Of a stretch of 64,000 bases of DNA, positions 24,834 through 32,874 are shown piece after piece. The position numbers and the translations under genes are program-made. The DNA lies in the NCBI GenBank assembly GCA_046154185.1, contig JBJXGE010000044.1, positions 1 through 64,000 of the forward strand. Direction: 5' to 3'. Source of the stretch: JBJXGE01 sp046154185. Its GTDB lineage: Bacteria; Planctomycetota; UBA8108; UBA1146; JAJFFE01. A model generated the notes under the pieces. The model saw nothing but the letters and a program-made list of their open reading frames with translations, ran no database searches and had not been told where the DNA came from. Within the stretch, counting starts at the first letter, position 1, and every line of letters begins with the position of its first letter.

Positions 24834-25685
24834 GTGGTGCTCGAACGCTACGCAACACTTGCGATGGGCACGCGCTTCGAGCTCGTCCTCGCAAGTCCGG
24901 CCGCTGACGACAACGATGACGCCGCCGCGGCCGCGCGGCGGCGCGCTATCGCCGAAGCGGCGCTCGACGAAATCGATGGCTGGCACGCGCGATTGAGCCG
25001 CTTTGCCAGCGACAGCGTGACGAGTCACGTGAATCGCACGGCGGCGCAGCGCGCCGTGAAAATCGACTCAGAGTTGTTTCAACTGATCGAGTACTGTCTC
25101 GATGTCGAGCGCGCAAGCGGCGGCGCCTTCAGCGTCGACGCGGGCGCGACGCCGCACGCATCGGCCGGTGTCGCGCTCGATTTCCTCGGGAAATCCGTTC
25201 GCTTCACGCACGCTGACGCGGCGCTCGACTTTGGCGCCATCGGCAAAGGCCACGCGCTCGAGTGCGCAGCGGCGATCTTGCGGTCGCACGGCATCGAACG
25301 CGCACTCCTCCACGGGGGAACAAGTTCCGTCATCGCCATCGGCGCACCGCCGGCGAGCGCCGGTTGGCGCGTCGCGATCACGGCCGCCTCCGGTGCGCCG
25401 GTCGTCACGCTCCGCGACGCGGCACTGAGCGTTTCTCGGCAGCAGGCGGACGGCCACATCATCGATCGCCGAACGGGTGCGCCTGCCGTGCCGCGCACGG
25501 TCGCGGTTACCGGACCGAACGCGCGCGTGGCCGAGGCTTGGTCGACGGCGATCGTCGTCCTCGGCGCTTGCCCGAGCGAGCTGCCCGCGGACTTGACGGT
25601 ACTGATCGGTGAGCACGATAAATGGCGAATGGACGGCGCGGCGGCGAATGTGGATGACAGAGTCGGACTGGCAGAGTGGGACTGA
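24834..25685 (+). CDS. apbE: FAD:protein FMN transferase (ApbE family)
   Basis: A 283-residue ApbE-like protein, which covalently attaches FMN to Thr/Ser of target flavoproteins using FAD. Motifs are LAMGTRFEL at the N-terminus, LDFGAIGKGHALE, HGGTSS and HIIDRRTGAP. The metal-binding region that normally reads ADALAT is VAEAWSTA, with Glu for the usual Asp and the Thr kept. No signal peptide is visible, whereas many ApbE proteins are exported lipoproteins. Starts are GTG codons at 24834 or 24837, with TAGGAG overlapping the stop of the upstream oxidoreductase. No flavinylation target (FMN-bind domain) is recognised in the window. Confidence 0.85.
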   Translation: MVLERYATLAMGTRFELVLASPAADDNDDAAAAARRRAIAEAALDEIDGWHARLSRFASDSVTSHVNRTAAQRAVKIDSELFQLIEYCLDVERASGGAFSVDAGATPHASAGVALDFLGKSVRFTHADAALDFGAIGKGHALECAAAILRSHGIERALLHGGTSSVIAIGAPPASAGWRVAITAASGAPVVTLRDAALSVSRQQADGHIIDRRTGAPAVPRTVAVTGPNARVAEAWSTAIVVLGACPSELPADLTVLIGEHDKWRMDGAAANVDDRVGLAEWD

Positions 25686-25703
25686 TAAGACGGGACTGAC
25701 ACG

Positions 25704-26942
25704 ATGACGGAGACCGATCGGCGGACGTTTCTCATTCAATCAGCGGGCGCGCTGGCCGGCATCGCACTGTTGCCGGATTTGTCACTGAGCGCGCCGACAC
25801 TTGCCGCTGAAGGCTGTGCCGTCGGCGTCGTCGGCATCGGCCGACAAGGTCGCGCCATCATCGGCGAACTGCAGAAAATCGAAGGAATCCGGATCGCGGC
25901 GATCTGCGACAGCGATCCCGGGCGGCTCAAGGCCGGTCAAGGTCGCGTCGCCGGCGCAAACGCGTATGCGACGCATCGCGAGCTCCTCGACAAAGAAAAG
26001 GACGTGCAAGCGATCTTCATCGCGACGCCGACGCATTTGCATAGCGCCATCGTGGTCGACGCGACGCAAGCCGGTCGTCATGTGTACTGTGAAGCGCCGC
26101 TCGCGCACACGGCCGAAGACGCGCGCATCATCGCGGACGCCGCGCGCGCGTCCGCAAAGCTGTTTCACTGCGGCTACGAAGGGCGCTCAAATCCGATCTA
26201 CAAACTCGCTCGCACTTTCTACAAGACCGAGGCGGTGCGCGATCTGATTTCGATCTACGCGCAACATCAGCGCAAAACTTCGTGGCGAACCGCCGCGAGC
26301 GATCCCGCGCGCGATGCGCAAGTGAACTGGCGGCTCGATCCCAACGTGTCGATCGGACTCGCCGGGGAACTCGGCTCGCACCAATACGACGTCGTGAACT
26401 GGTATCTCGGTCGCTTGCCGGAGCGCGTGCGCGGCACGGGCGCCGTGCGCTTTTACCAAGACGGCCGCACGATCGCCGACACGATTCGATTGACGTTCAC
26501 TTATGCGGACGGCATCGAGTTCGCGCATCACGCCACGCTCGCGAACTCCTACGGCGGCGCGTACGAGACTTTTCACGGCAGCAACGCCGCGATCAAGTTG
26601 GCGTGGAGTCACGGCTGGATGTTCAAAGAGGCCGACGCGCCGACGCAAGGCTGGGAGGTCTACGCAAATCGCCAGCAGTTTCACAACGACGAGGGAATCA
26701 CGCTGATCGCCGACGCGACCAAACTCGCGTCGCAAGGAAAACTCAAAGAAGGCATTGGGCTTCCGCATCCGGCGCTCTATTACGCCGTCGGGGATTTCTT
26801 GTCGAGCGTCACCACCGGAAAACCCGTGAGCTGCGGTATCGAAGACGGCCTGATCGCGACGCTCATGGGCATCGCCGCGAACCGCGCGATCCTGACGCGC
26901 GAAGACCAGATGCTCGGTGAGCAGCTGAAGAAGGGCGGCTAG
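25704..26942 (+). CDS. Tat-exported Gfo/Idh/MocA family protein with EAP in place of EKP
   Basis: A 412-residue oxidoreductase-family protein with a twin-arginine leader (DRRTFLIQSAGALAGIALL, residues 5-23). The Rossmann motif is VGVVGIGRQGRAI. The signature EKP reads EAP (HVYCEAPLAHT), so the catalytic Lys of the family is missing. The later part keeps LAGELGSHQYDVVNWYLG, with the His and Asp that normally face the substrate. Either a different catalytic base is used or the protein has become a binding or regulatory partner. It lies between apbE and the CxxCH membrane protein, in the same direction and with short gaps. Confidence 0.88.
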   Translation: MTETDRRTFLIQSAGALAGIALLPDLSLSAPTLAAEGCAVGVVGIGRQGRAIIGELQKIEGIRIAAICDSDPGRLKAGQGRVAGANAYATHRELLDKEKDVQAIFIATPTHLHSAIVVDATQAGRHVYCEAPLAHTAEDARIIADAARASAKLFHCGYEGRSNPIYKLARTFYKTEAVRDLISIYAQHQRKTSWRTAASDPARDAQVNWRLDPNVSIGLAGELGSHQYDVVNWYLGRLPERVRGTGAVRFYQDGRTIADTIRLTFTYADGIEFAHHATLANSYGGAYETFHGSNAAIKLAWSHGWMFKEADAPTQGWEVYANRQQFHNDEGITLIADATKLASQGKLKEGIGLPHPALYYAVGDFLSSVTTGKPVSCGIEDGLIATLMGIAANRAILTREDQMLGEQLKKGG

Positions 26943-26947
26943 CGCGT

Positions 26948-27697
26948 ATGCGGCTTCGTGAACTCGCGGTGGGCGCGCGCGTGGGATTGAGCTGCCTCGT
27001 GCTCGTGCTCCTCGGCGGGCTCGCGGCCTCCGGCGCGCATCTCTACCAGCATTATCAAAACCGCGACGAGCTCGCGGGACTGACCATGGATGATCTGCGC
27101 GGCGCCTATCACGGCGTCGATCGAAGGGCGCCGCTCCTCACGGCGCTCGAGGCGGGACATCCCGAAGGCTTGCCGACCGCGGACCGCGACGTATTGACGC
27201 GCTGGCTCAACGGTGCCCGCATCAGCGAAGACTACGACAGCATCGATCTCGGCGATGCCGCGCCGGTCGAAATCGTCGCACGCAATTGCCTGAGTTGTCA
27301 CACGCGGAGAGTGATCGAGTCCGGCGCGACGAACACGCGGCTCGCGCTCGACTCCTTCGACGACGTGAAGCGCGTGGCGTTTTCCCGCGTCATTCGGCCC
27401 ACTGATACGAAAGTGTTGGTGGCTTCGGCGCACGCGCACACGATTAGCATGGCGACGCTCTCGCTCGTCGTCGCCTTTCTCATGTGGTGCACGCGCTGGC
27501 CGACGCGCGTGCGCAGTGCGACGATCGGCGTGACCGGAGTCGCCCTCCTTCTCGACCTCGCTTCCTGGTGGCTAGCGCGCGAAGCTGCTGGCTTCGTCTG
27601 GCTCGTCGTCCTCGGCGGCCTCGCGTACAGCATCACGACCGCGCTGATGCTCGTGGCCGTGCTCGCCGAGATGTGGCTGCCCGACCGAAACGCATAG
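26948..27697 (+). CDS. membrane protein with a CxxCH haem c motif
   Basis: A 249-residue protein of unknown family. One N-terminal membrane helix (about residues 12-34) is followed by about 120 soluble residues that contain a single CLSCH motif (near residue 117), the attachment site of a covalent c-type haem. Three more hydrophobic helices follow (about 163-245). Topology would place the haem domain outside the cytoplasm. The stop of the oxidoreductase gene is 5 bases upstream. It may take electrons from the exported oxidoreductases or from a flavoprotein modified by ApbE; this is a proposal from context. Confidence 0.8.
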   Translation: MRLRELAVGARVGLSCLVLVLLGGLAASGAHLYQHYQNRDELAGLTMDDLRGAYHGVDRRAPLLTALEAGHPEGLPTADRDVLTRWLNGARISEDYDSIDLGDAAPVEIVARNCLSCHTRRVIESGATNTRLALDSFDDVKRVAFSRVIRPTDTKVLVASAHAHTISMATLSLVVAFLMWCTRWPTRVRSATIGVTGVALLLDLASWWLAREAAGFVWLVVLGGLAYSITTALMLVAVLAEMWLPDRNA

Positions 27698-27818
27698 TGC
27701 ACGAGTGGCGACGCTGGCCGAACGTCGCCCTCCCCAGATGGCGGCGCATTCGATATCCTCCGCGTCGCCTCCACGCGGTGGTTCAACACTGCGACACTCG
27801 TGCGGAAAGATTAGAGCG

Positions 27819-28784
27819 GTGATTCACCAGGTTTGGACTATTGCGCGCAGCACATTCACGGAAGCGTTGCGCCAGCCGATTTATTTGGTGCTGCTGCTCG
27901 CGACGTTGGTGCTCATCGGCGTCAACCCGGCTTTCAGCGCATTCACGCTCGGCGAGGATGAAAAACTTCTCGTCGAGATCGGGCTCAGCACGATTTTCGT
28001 CGGCGGACTCTTACTCGCCGCCTTCACGGCGACGCGTGTCATCGCCGAGGAAATTCGCCATCACACCGTGTTATCCGTCGTCGCGAAACCAGTGAGCCGG
28101 GCTGGTTTCTTGATCGGCAAATTCATCGGCGTCACCGCGGCGCTCGGCGTCGCGTGCTGGATCTGGAGCGCCGGCTTTCTGATGGCCGTGCGCCACGGTG
28201 TCTTGGCAACCGCGCTCGACCGCGCGCATCTGCCGGTGATTTGGCTTGGACTCGCGGCGCTTGCCACAGCGACAGCAGTTGCGACCTGGCGCAATTACCG
28301 TTCGGGCACGGTATTCAGCTCGTGCCTTACCTATTGGCTCGCCGTGCTCGCACCGACCGCGTGCGCGATCTCGCATCTCTTCGATGAACGCTGGGGACTC
28401 GTGAGTTTCGGCGCGCAATGGAATCCGCAACATCTGATGGCGCTCGCCCTCATCGCCGAAGCCCTTGCGGTTCTCAGCGCGATCGCGGTCGCCGCCTCGA
28501 CGCGGCTCGGCCAAGCGATGACCCTGATACTCTGTTCGCTCGTGTTTCTCCTCGGCCTGACGAGCGAATACTTGCTCGGCCGCTTCGCGGAGTCTTCGCT
28601 CTTGGGGCGCGGCGCTTATGCGCTCGTGCCGAACCTGCAACTGTTGTGGCTCGGCGAAGCGCTGGCCATCGAACAGCCGGTGAGCCTCAGCTACGTCGCC
28701 CTGGCGACGTGCTACTGCGGCGCGTATTGTGTCGCCGTGCTCGCGCTCGGCACGGCGTTGTTTCAAACGCGCGACGTGGGCTAG
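27819..28784 (+). CDS. ABC-2 type transporter permease
   Basis: A 321-residue inner-membrane protein. It begins MIHQVWTIARSTFTEALRQP (GTG read as Met), followed by a first helix, the family linker VVAKPVSRAGFLIGKFIG, and five further helices, an arrangement shared with ABC-2 permeases such as that at 6541. The GTG at 27819 was chosen because the preceding 38 codons look non-coding and GGAAAGA lies upstream. No ATPase gene adjoins it; the only exporter-type ATPase in the window is at 8157. The substrate is unknown. Confidence 0.82.
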   Translation: MIHQVWTIARSTFTEALRQPIYLVLLLATLVLIGVNPAFSAFTLGEDEKLLVEIGLSTIFVGGLLLAAFTATRVIAEEIRHHTVLSVVAKPVSRAGFLIGKFIGVTAALGVACWIWSAGFLMAVRHGVLATALDRAHLPVIWLGLAALATATAVATWRNYRSGTVFSSCLTYWLAVLAPTACAISHLFDERWGLVSFGAQWNPQHLMALALIAEALAVLSAIAVAASTRLGQAMTLILCSLVFLLGLTSEYLLGRFAESSLLGRGAYALVPNLQLLWLGEALAIEQPVSLSYVALATCYCGAYCVAVLALGTALFQTRDVG

Positions 28785-28812
28785 CCGCTTAGCGTCGATT
28801 GGCGCGCGAGAG

Positions 28813-30396
28813 GTGGCGAATTTGACGCTGTTGAAACCCGACGAGCGCAAACTGGCGGACGCCATCGCCACGGTCGCGTATAGCAATCCATTTCTGCCCG
28901 AGCGCATCGCCGCGGAGCGCGCCGCGCTCGGCGATGCCTTCGTGGAAACCGACGCCGTGTGGCATGCGCGCGCGGGAGTGCACGCGGTCACGCCGAATAT
29001 CGCGCTCCTCACCCAGCGCGCGGCGACGCTCGCGGAAACCGTGCGCGCACGCTGCGTCGAAAACGCCGCAGCCGCACGATCGGTCTCGCGCGCGGAGCTC
29101 GAGGCTTATGAAGACCTGGTGTTGTTCGCGATCTACCACGAACTCGAGGATCGTATTCTCACGACGATCCGCGATCGATTCGACAGCACCGAGATGCGCT
29201 CGGCGCGCGTGCCGTACTTCCGCGAGTTTCTCGCGCGCTACCAACACTTCTTCGCGCTGCCGAACCTCAGCCAAAGCGAAGCGCGCCTACCGACCGAAGC
29301 CGAGGCGAGTCATATCTTCGCGATCTTCTTTGTGCTGCGGCGCGCCTTTTTTCAAATTTTCTATCATCTCGTCGGATCGTCGATGGCGATGGCGCGGCTC
29401 CGCGCGTCCGCGTGGCAAAGCATCTTCACTCACGACATGCGGCGGTTTCGCCATGCGCTCTACAATCGCATGGCCGATGTCACGACGCTCATCACGGGCC
29501 CGTCCGGCACCGGCAAGGAGCTGGTCGCCCGGGCGATTGGACTCTCGCGTTACGTTCCATTCGATGCCAAGAGCCTAGAGTTCGTCGACGATTTCGCCGG
29601 CTCTTGCCACGCACTCAACTTGGCGGCGCTGTCGGGCACGCTGATCGAGTCGGAACTCTTCGGACATCGACGCGGATCGTTCACCGGTGCGCTCGACGAC
29701 CACGCCGGCTGGTTCGAAGTCTGCGGCGAGTATGGGAGCGTGTTCCTCGATGAGATCGGCGAACTCGATGCCGCAATCCAGGTCAAGCTCTTGCGCCTCC
29801 TCCAAACGCGCTCGTTTCAGCGGATTGGCGACACGACGAGCTTGGTGTTCAAAGGCAAGCTGATCGCCGCCACGAACCGCGATCTCGCCGTCGAACTTCA
29901 TAACGGTCGATTCCGCGATGATTTTTACTACCGGCTGTGCGCCGATCGCATCGTCACGCCGAGTCTCGCCGAGCAGCTCGCGGGCAATCCGGGCGAACTC
30001 CATGATTTGTTACTCTTCATCAGCCGGCGAGTCTTGGGCGACGAGAGCGAATCGCTCGCCGCCGAAGTCGAAGAGTGGATCGCCAAGAACTTGAGCGACA
30101 ACTATCCGTGGCCGGGAAATTTCCGCGAACTCGAGCAGTGCGTGCGCAACATCATGGTGCGCGGCAGCTACACGCCGGTCGCCGCCGCCGGCGGCGGCGT
30201 ACGCGAGCGTCTCAAGCAGGAGTTCATCACGGGACAACACAGCGCCGAGGAGATGCTGCGCCGCTACTGCACACTGATTTATCTCGCGTGCGGCAGCTAC
30301 GAAGAAACCGCTCGCCGCCTCAGCATCGATCGCCGCACCGTGAAAACGAAGGTCGATCCGGACTTGCTGGATGAGTTGCGCGGCGGCACGGGTTGA
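28813..30396 (+). CDS. sigma-54 interaction (AAA+) domain transcriptional activator
   Basis: A 527-residue bacterial enhancer-binding-protein-like regulator. Residues 1-200 form a helical domain not recognised as a receiver, GAF or PAS domain. The AAA+ core has Walker A GPSGTGKE (229-236), the sigma-54 contact loop as GSFTGA (288-293, instead of GAFTGA), Walker B SVFLDEIGEL (309-318), and FRDDFYYRL. A short Fis-like helix-turn-helix ends the protein (YEETARRLSIDRRTVK). A GTG at 28813 or a TTG at 28822 with GAGGTGG upstream is the likely start. It lies 28 bases after the ABC permease gene and could control that cluster; no -24/-12 promoter was found by eye. Confidence 0.85.
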   Translation: MANLTLLKPDERKLADAIATVAYSNPFLPERIAAERAALGDAFVETDAVWHARAGVHAVTPNIALLTQRAATLAETVRARCVENAAAARSVSRAELEAYEDLVLFAIYHELEDRILTTIRDRFDSTEMRSARVPYFREFLARYQHFFALPNLSQSEARLPTEAEASHIFAIFFVLRRAFFQIFYHLVGSSMAMARLRASAWQSIFTHDMRRFRHALYNRMADVTTLITGPSGTGKELVARAIGLSRYVPFDAKSLEFVDDFAGSCHALNLAALSGTLIESELFGHRRGSFTGALDDHAGWFEVCGEYGSVFLDEIGELDAAIQVKLLRLLQTRSFQRIGDTTSLVFKGKLIAATNRDLAVELHNGRFRDDFYYRLCADRIVTPSLAEQLAGNPGELHDLLLFISRRVLGDESESLAAEVEEWIAKNLSDNYPWPGNFRELEQCVRNIMVRGSYTPVAAAGGGVRERLKQEFITGQHSAEEMLRRYCTLIYLACGSYEETARRLSIDRRTVKTKVDPDLLDELRGGTG

Positions 30397-30407
30397 GAGT
30401 TCGCGGG

Positions 30408-30848
30408 TTATTCACCTGATGGACCGCGGCAACGCTTACTTCTTCGCAGGTACTTGGCGAGGGAGTCCAGCGCATCGTCCTTCTGAATGGCGAGTAAGAG
30501 GGCGTCCGTTGTCTCGCCGAATTTCTCGAGGAGCCGCTCCACTTGCACGGCGATGCCATGCTCATATTTACAGCGCCGGTGGACGCTGGCGATCGAGATG
30601 CCCACGGCTAATGCGAACCACGCCGGATACGTCCAGAATGCTTCCGTTTCAAGCCACGCCGCGAACGTGTCCCCGCACAAACTGTGACGCGTGAACAACC
30701 GAAGCACTAGATACCAAAGAAACACACGCCAGGTCACTCGACTAACGATGGTTTCGCCAAGGGGTTCGTGCTTTTTTAGCCGCCATTCGAGTATCAACAG
30801 TCGGCCGTAGAAGTCTGCGTTCGTCACCTTGAGAGCGGAGAACGTCAC
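30408..30848 (-). CDS. small membrane protein of unknown function
   Basis: A 146-residue protein with two hydrophobic segments (WRVFLWYLVLRLFTRHSL and WTYPAWFALAVGISIASV) and a basic, Lys/Arg-rich C-terminal helix. No family recognised. Its GTG start overlaps the stop of the upstream gene by 4 bases (GTGA, 30845-30848), which supports the start and joint translation with that gene. It is convergent with the sigma-54 activator gene, only 11 bases apart. Base composition is somewhat lower in GC than the neighbours, in keeping with an accessory gene pair. Confidence 0.65.
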   Translation of the reverse strand: MTFSALKVTNADFYGRLLILEWRLKKHEPLGETIVSRVTWRVFLWYLVLRLFTRHSLCGDTFAAWLETEAFWTYPAWFALAVGISIASVHRRCKYEHGIAVQVERLLEKFGETTDALLLAIQKDDALDSLAKYLRRSKRCRGPSGE

Positions 30849-31324
30849 GGCTCGATGTCCTGGTAGCGCGCAGCAGCCGATTTGAGCGCTTCCGTCACAT
30901 TTTTCAGAGACTCGTCCCCGTCCAAATCCGCGAGTGTGGAGAAGAACGTCGCACCGGTTGCTTCGAGTGCCGCCTTCAGCTCCCTGCGCGCATCCTCTCG
31001 CCGCGCGTTCCGGAGGAAGCGATGGAGACCAGTGCCCGCGGCGAGTCCCAAACCACACACAACGATAAATAGCGCCACCCGCTGGCGAACTCCAAGGCCC
31101 TCTGCGATCTGTGGAAAAATGAATCCGGCGTTTAGGACGGCACCGAGAATCACACTCAAAAGAAACGACCAAAACGGCAGAATGAACGCCCCGCTATCGC
31201 CGGCGATGCGTGCGTCGATGCAGAGTAACTGGCCGTAGATCTCCGGTGCGGTCGTTTTAAGCTTCGCGTGGTACTTCGCGAAGCTCAAGTCAGCCGATGG
31301 CTCTGTTCGTGGCTGTTCTGTCAT
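30845..31324 (-). CDS. small membrane protein of unknown function
   Basis: A 159-residue protein with a soluble N-terminal 45 residues (DLSFAKYHAKLKTTAPEIYG), two close membrane helices (about 47-70 and 80-102) and a polar helical C-terminus rich in Ala, Arg and Glu. The family was not recognised. It overlaps the next gene by 4 bases. The downstream protein also contains the phrase NADFYGRLLILEWRL, similar in position and spacing to this protein's PEIYGQLLCIDARI, so the two may be distant duplicates of each other. Probably an inner-membrane pair of unknown role. Confidence 0.7.
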   Translation of the reverse strand: MTEQPRTEPSADLSFAKYHAKLKTTAPEIYGQLLCIDARIAGDSGAFILPFWSFLLSVILGAVLNAGFIFPQIAEGLGVRQRVALFIVVCGLGLAAGTGLHRFLRNARREDARRELKAALEATGATFFSTLADLDGDESLKNVTEALKSAAARYQDIEP

Positions 31325-31373
31325 GGTCAGCCATGCTAACGCGACGCAGTCACCGAGCCAAGTTCTCGCCGAC

Positions 31374-32117
31374 TTACCGAATCGGCTGCGCGTCCTTCAA
31401 CAAACTTTGCATCTTCCCCGACAACGCCTGGGAGTACTTTGCGTAGCCCACGAGCTTGCCATCCGATCGGACGAAGAGCCGACCGGTTGCGGTGAGTGGA
31501 AAGGGAATGAGCAATTCATCGACGAGCAATTTGTTGGTCCGGTTCACGAGTGCGCTGCGCGGCTCGGCGAACCGAATAGCCAGGTGGCAGCGGCGCTGCG
31601 CCTCCGCCCAGTCTTCCTCCGTGACACCTTCGGGACAACTCGAAGACTCGAGCAGCTCGAGGCCCGCGGCGGCGACGGAATCGCGCGCCACGCCATCGAA
31701 TTGCACGGCCGCTGCGAGTAGCGCATTCACTTCGAAGACGCGCGCAACCGCCGGCCGCTCGAGCTTGTCTAGCTCCGCGAGAAGGAAGGCCCCACACTCG
31801 ATCTCTCGGTCACCCGTCATTCGGATGATGTACGGATTGCCGCTCGTCGATGAGATGCTCGCAACTTTCGAAACGAAGTCCTTCGCGGACAGAATCTCAC
31901 CGTCCCGCGATTCCCACTTCTGCCGCAAAAACTTCGCGGCGGTCTTGGCGTCATACTCCGAGCCGTTGCGAATGAACTTGGCGTCTCTCAAATCTTGGAT
32001 CTGTTTCAGTAACGCCTCGATCTTTTGCGTTTCCACCGCCGGGCGAGTCGGTTTCGCGGTCGGCTCGTCGACCGCCAGGAGAAGCACGGCGACCAACAAA
32101 AACGCGATGAACGGCAT
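31374..32117 (-). CDS. exported protein with DUF5329-like domain
   Basis: A 247-residue protein with a signal peptide (MPFIAFLLVAVLLLAVDEP). Residues about 28-120 match the DUF5329 pattern: EALLKQIQDLRDAKFIRNGSEY, then AAKFLRQKWES, KDFVSKVAS, SSTSGNPYIIR and FLLAELDKLE. The C-terminal 120 residues (from about 125) contain a hydrophobic helix and a beta-rich end and are not assigned. AGGAAGGGACGAG lies upstream of the ATG at 32117. It follows the response regulator gene after 31 bases and so may be a product or effector of the two-component system, which is inference. Confidence 0.78.
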   Translation of the reverse strand: MPFIAFLLVAVLLLAVDEPTAKPTRPAVETQKIEALLKQIQDLRDAKFIRNGSEYDAKTAAKFLRQKWESRDGEILSAKDFVSKVASISSTSGNPYIIRMTGDREIECGAFLLAELDKLERPAVARVFEVNALLAAAVQFDGVARDSVAAAGLELLESSSCPEGVTEEDWAEAQRRCHLAIRFAEPRSALVNRTNKLLVDELLIPFPLTATGRLFVRSDGKLVGYAKYSQALSGKMQSLLKDAQPIR

Positions 32118-32148
32118 GACTCGTCCCTTCCTGCTTTCGACTGAACAC

Positions 32149-32859
32149 TTACTGTTTCGCAGTATAGTCGGGCGCAACTGTGCTCGGAAAAACAAACTCA
32201 TAACCGAGCCCGTGCCGCGTCACGAGGTGCTGGGGCGCAGCGGGATCGCACTCGAGTTTCCGCCGGAGGTGGAGCATGTGGTAATCGACAGCGCGCGCGT
32301 CGCTCGCTTCCTCGCCCCACGCGCCGCGTTGCAACATGTCGCGTGCGAGAACTTGATTCGGCCGCCGCAGCAAGTACAGCAGCAGTTCGCGTTCTTTCCG
32401 CGAGAGCGCGATTTCGCCGGCCGGTCCGCGCACTTGACTCGATTCGAGATCAATCTCCACTTTACCGAGGCGAAGAGTGCGCGCGACGCCGCGCGCGCGG
32501 CGCAGAAGTGCTTCGACGCGCGCCATGAATTCGCCGGCGCCGAAGGGCTTCGCAAGATAGTCGTCGGCGCCAGAGCGCAAACCGTTGATCTTTTCGCGCT
32601 CTTCGATGAGCGCGCTGATGATTAAGACCGGCGTTTTCGTGTCGTGCTGGCGCAGCGAAGCGAGGAGCGATAGCCCGCCAATCTCCGGCAACATGAGATC
32701 GAGCACAACTAAATCAAAGCCGCCGCGCTCGACGAGGTTCAATGCCGTCCGCCCATCGTCGGCGCAAGTGACGCGGTAACCCTCGCGCGACAGTTTTCCC
32801 TCGAGACCGATTTGGATGGCCGGGTCGTCTTCGATCAGCAATATGTGCGCATGCGCCAC
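32149..32859 (-). CDS. OmpR/PhoB-type response regulator
   Basis: A 236-residue DNA-binding response regulator. The receiver domain has acidic residues in LLIEDDP, the phospho-acceptor D54 in LVVLDLMLPE, a Ser/Ala switch segment (LIISALIEE) and K103 in DDYLAKPFG. A winged-helix effector domain follows (about residues 130-228, LSRKERELLLYLLRRPNQV, ending LVTRHGLGYEFV). The partner is the histidine kinase 15 bases upstream. The target promoters are not known; autoregulation of the HEAT/kinase operon would be usual. Confidence 0.93.
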   Translation of the reverse strand: MAHAHILLIEDDPAIQIGLEGKLSREGYRVTCADDGRTALNLVERGGFDLVVLDLMLPEIGGLSLLASLRQHDTKTPVLIISALIEEREKINGLRSGADDYLAKPFGAGEFMARVEALLRRARGVARTLRLGKVEIDLESSQVRGPAGEIALSRKERELLLYLLRRPNQVLARDMLQRGAWGEEASDARAVDYHMLHLRRKLECDPAAPQHLVTRHGLGYEFVFPSTVAPDYTAKQ

Positions 32860-32874
32860 GACGTAGGATCTCCA

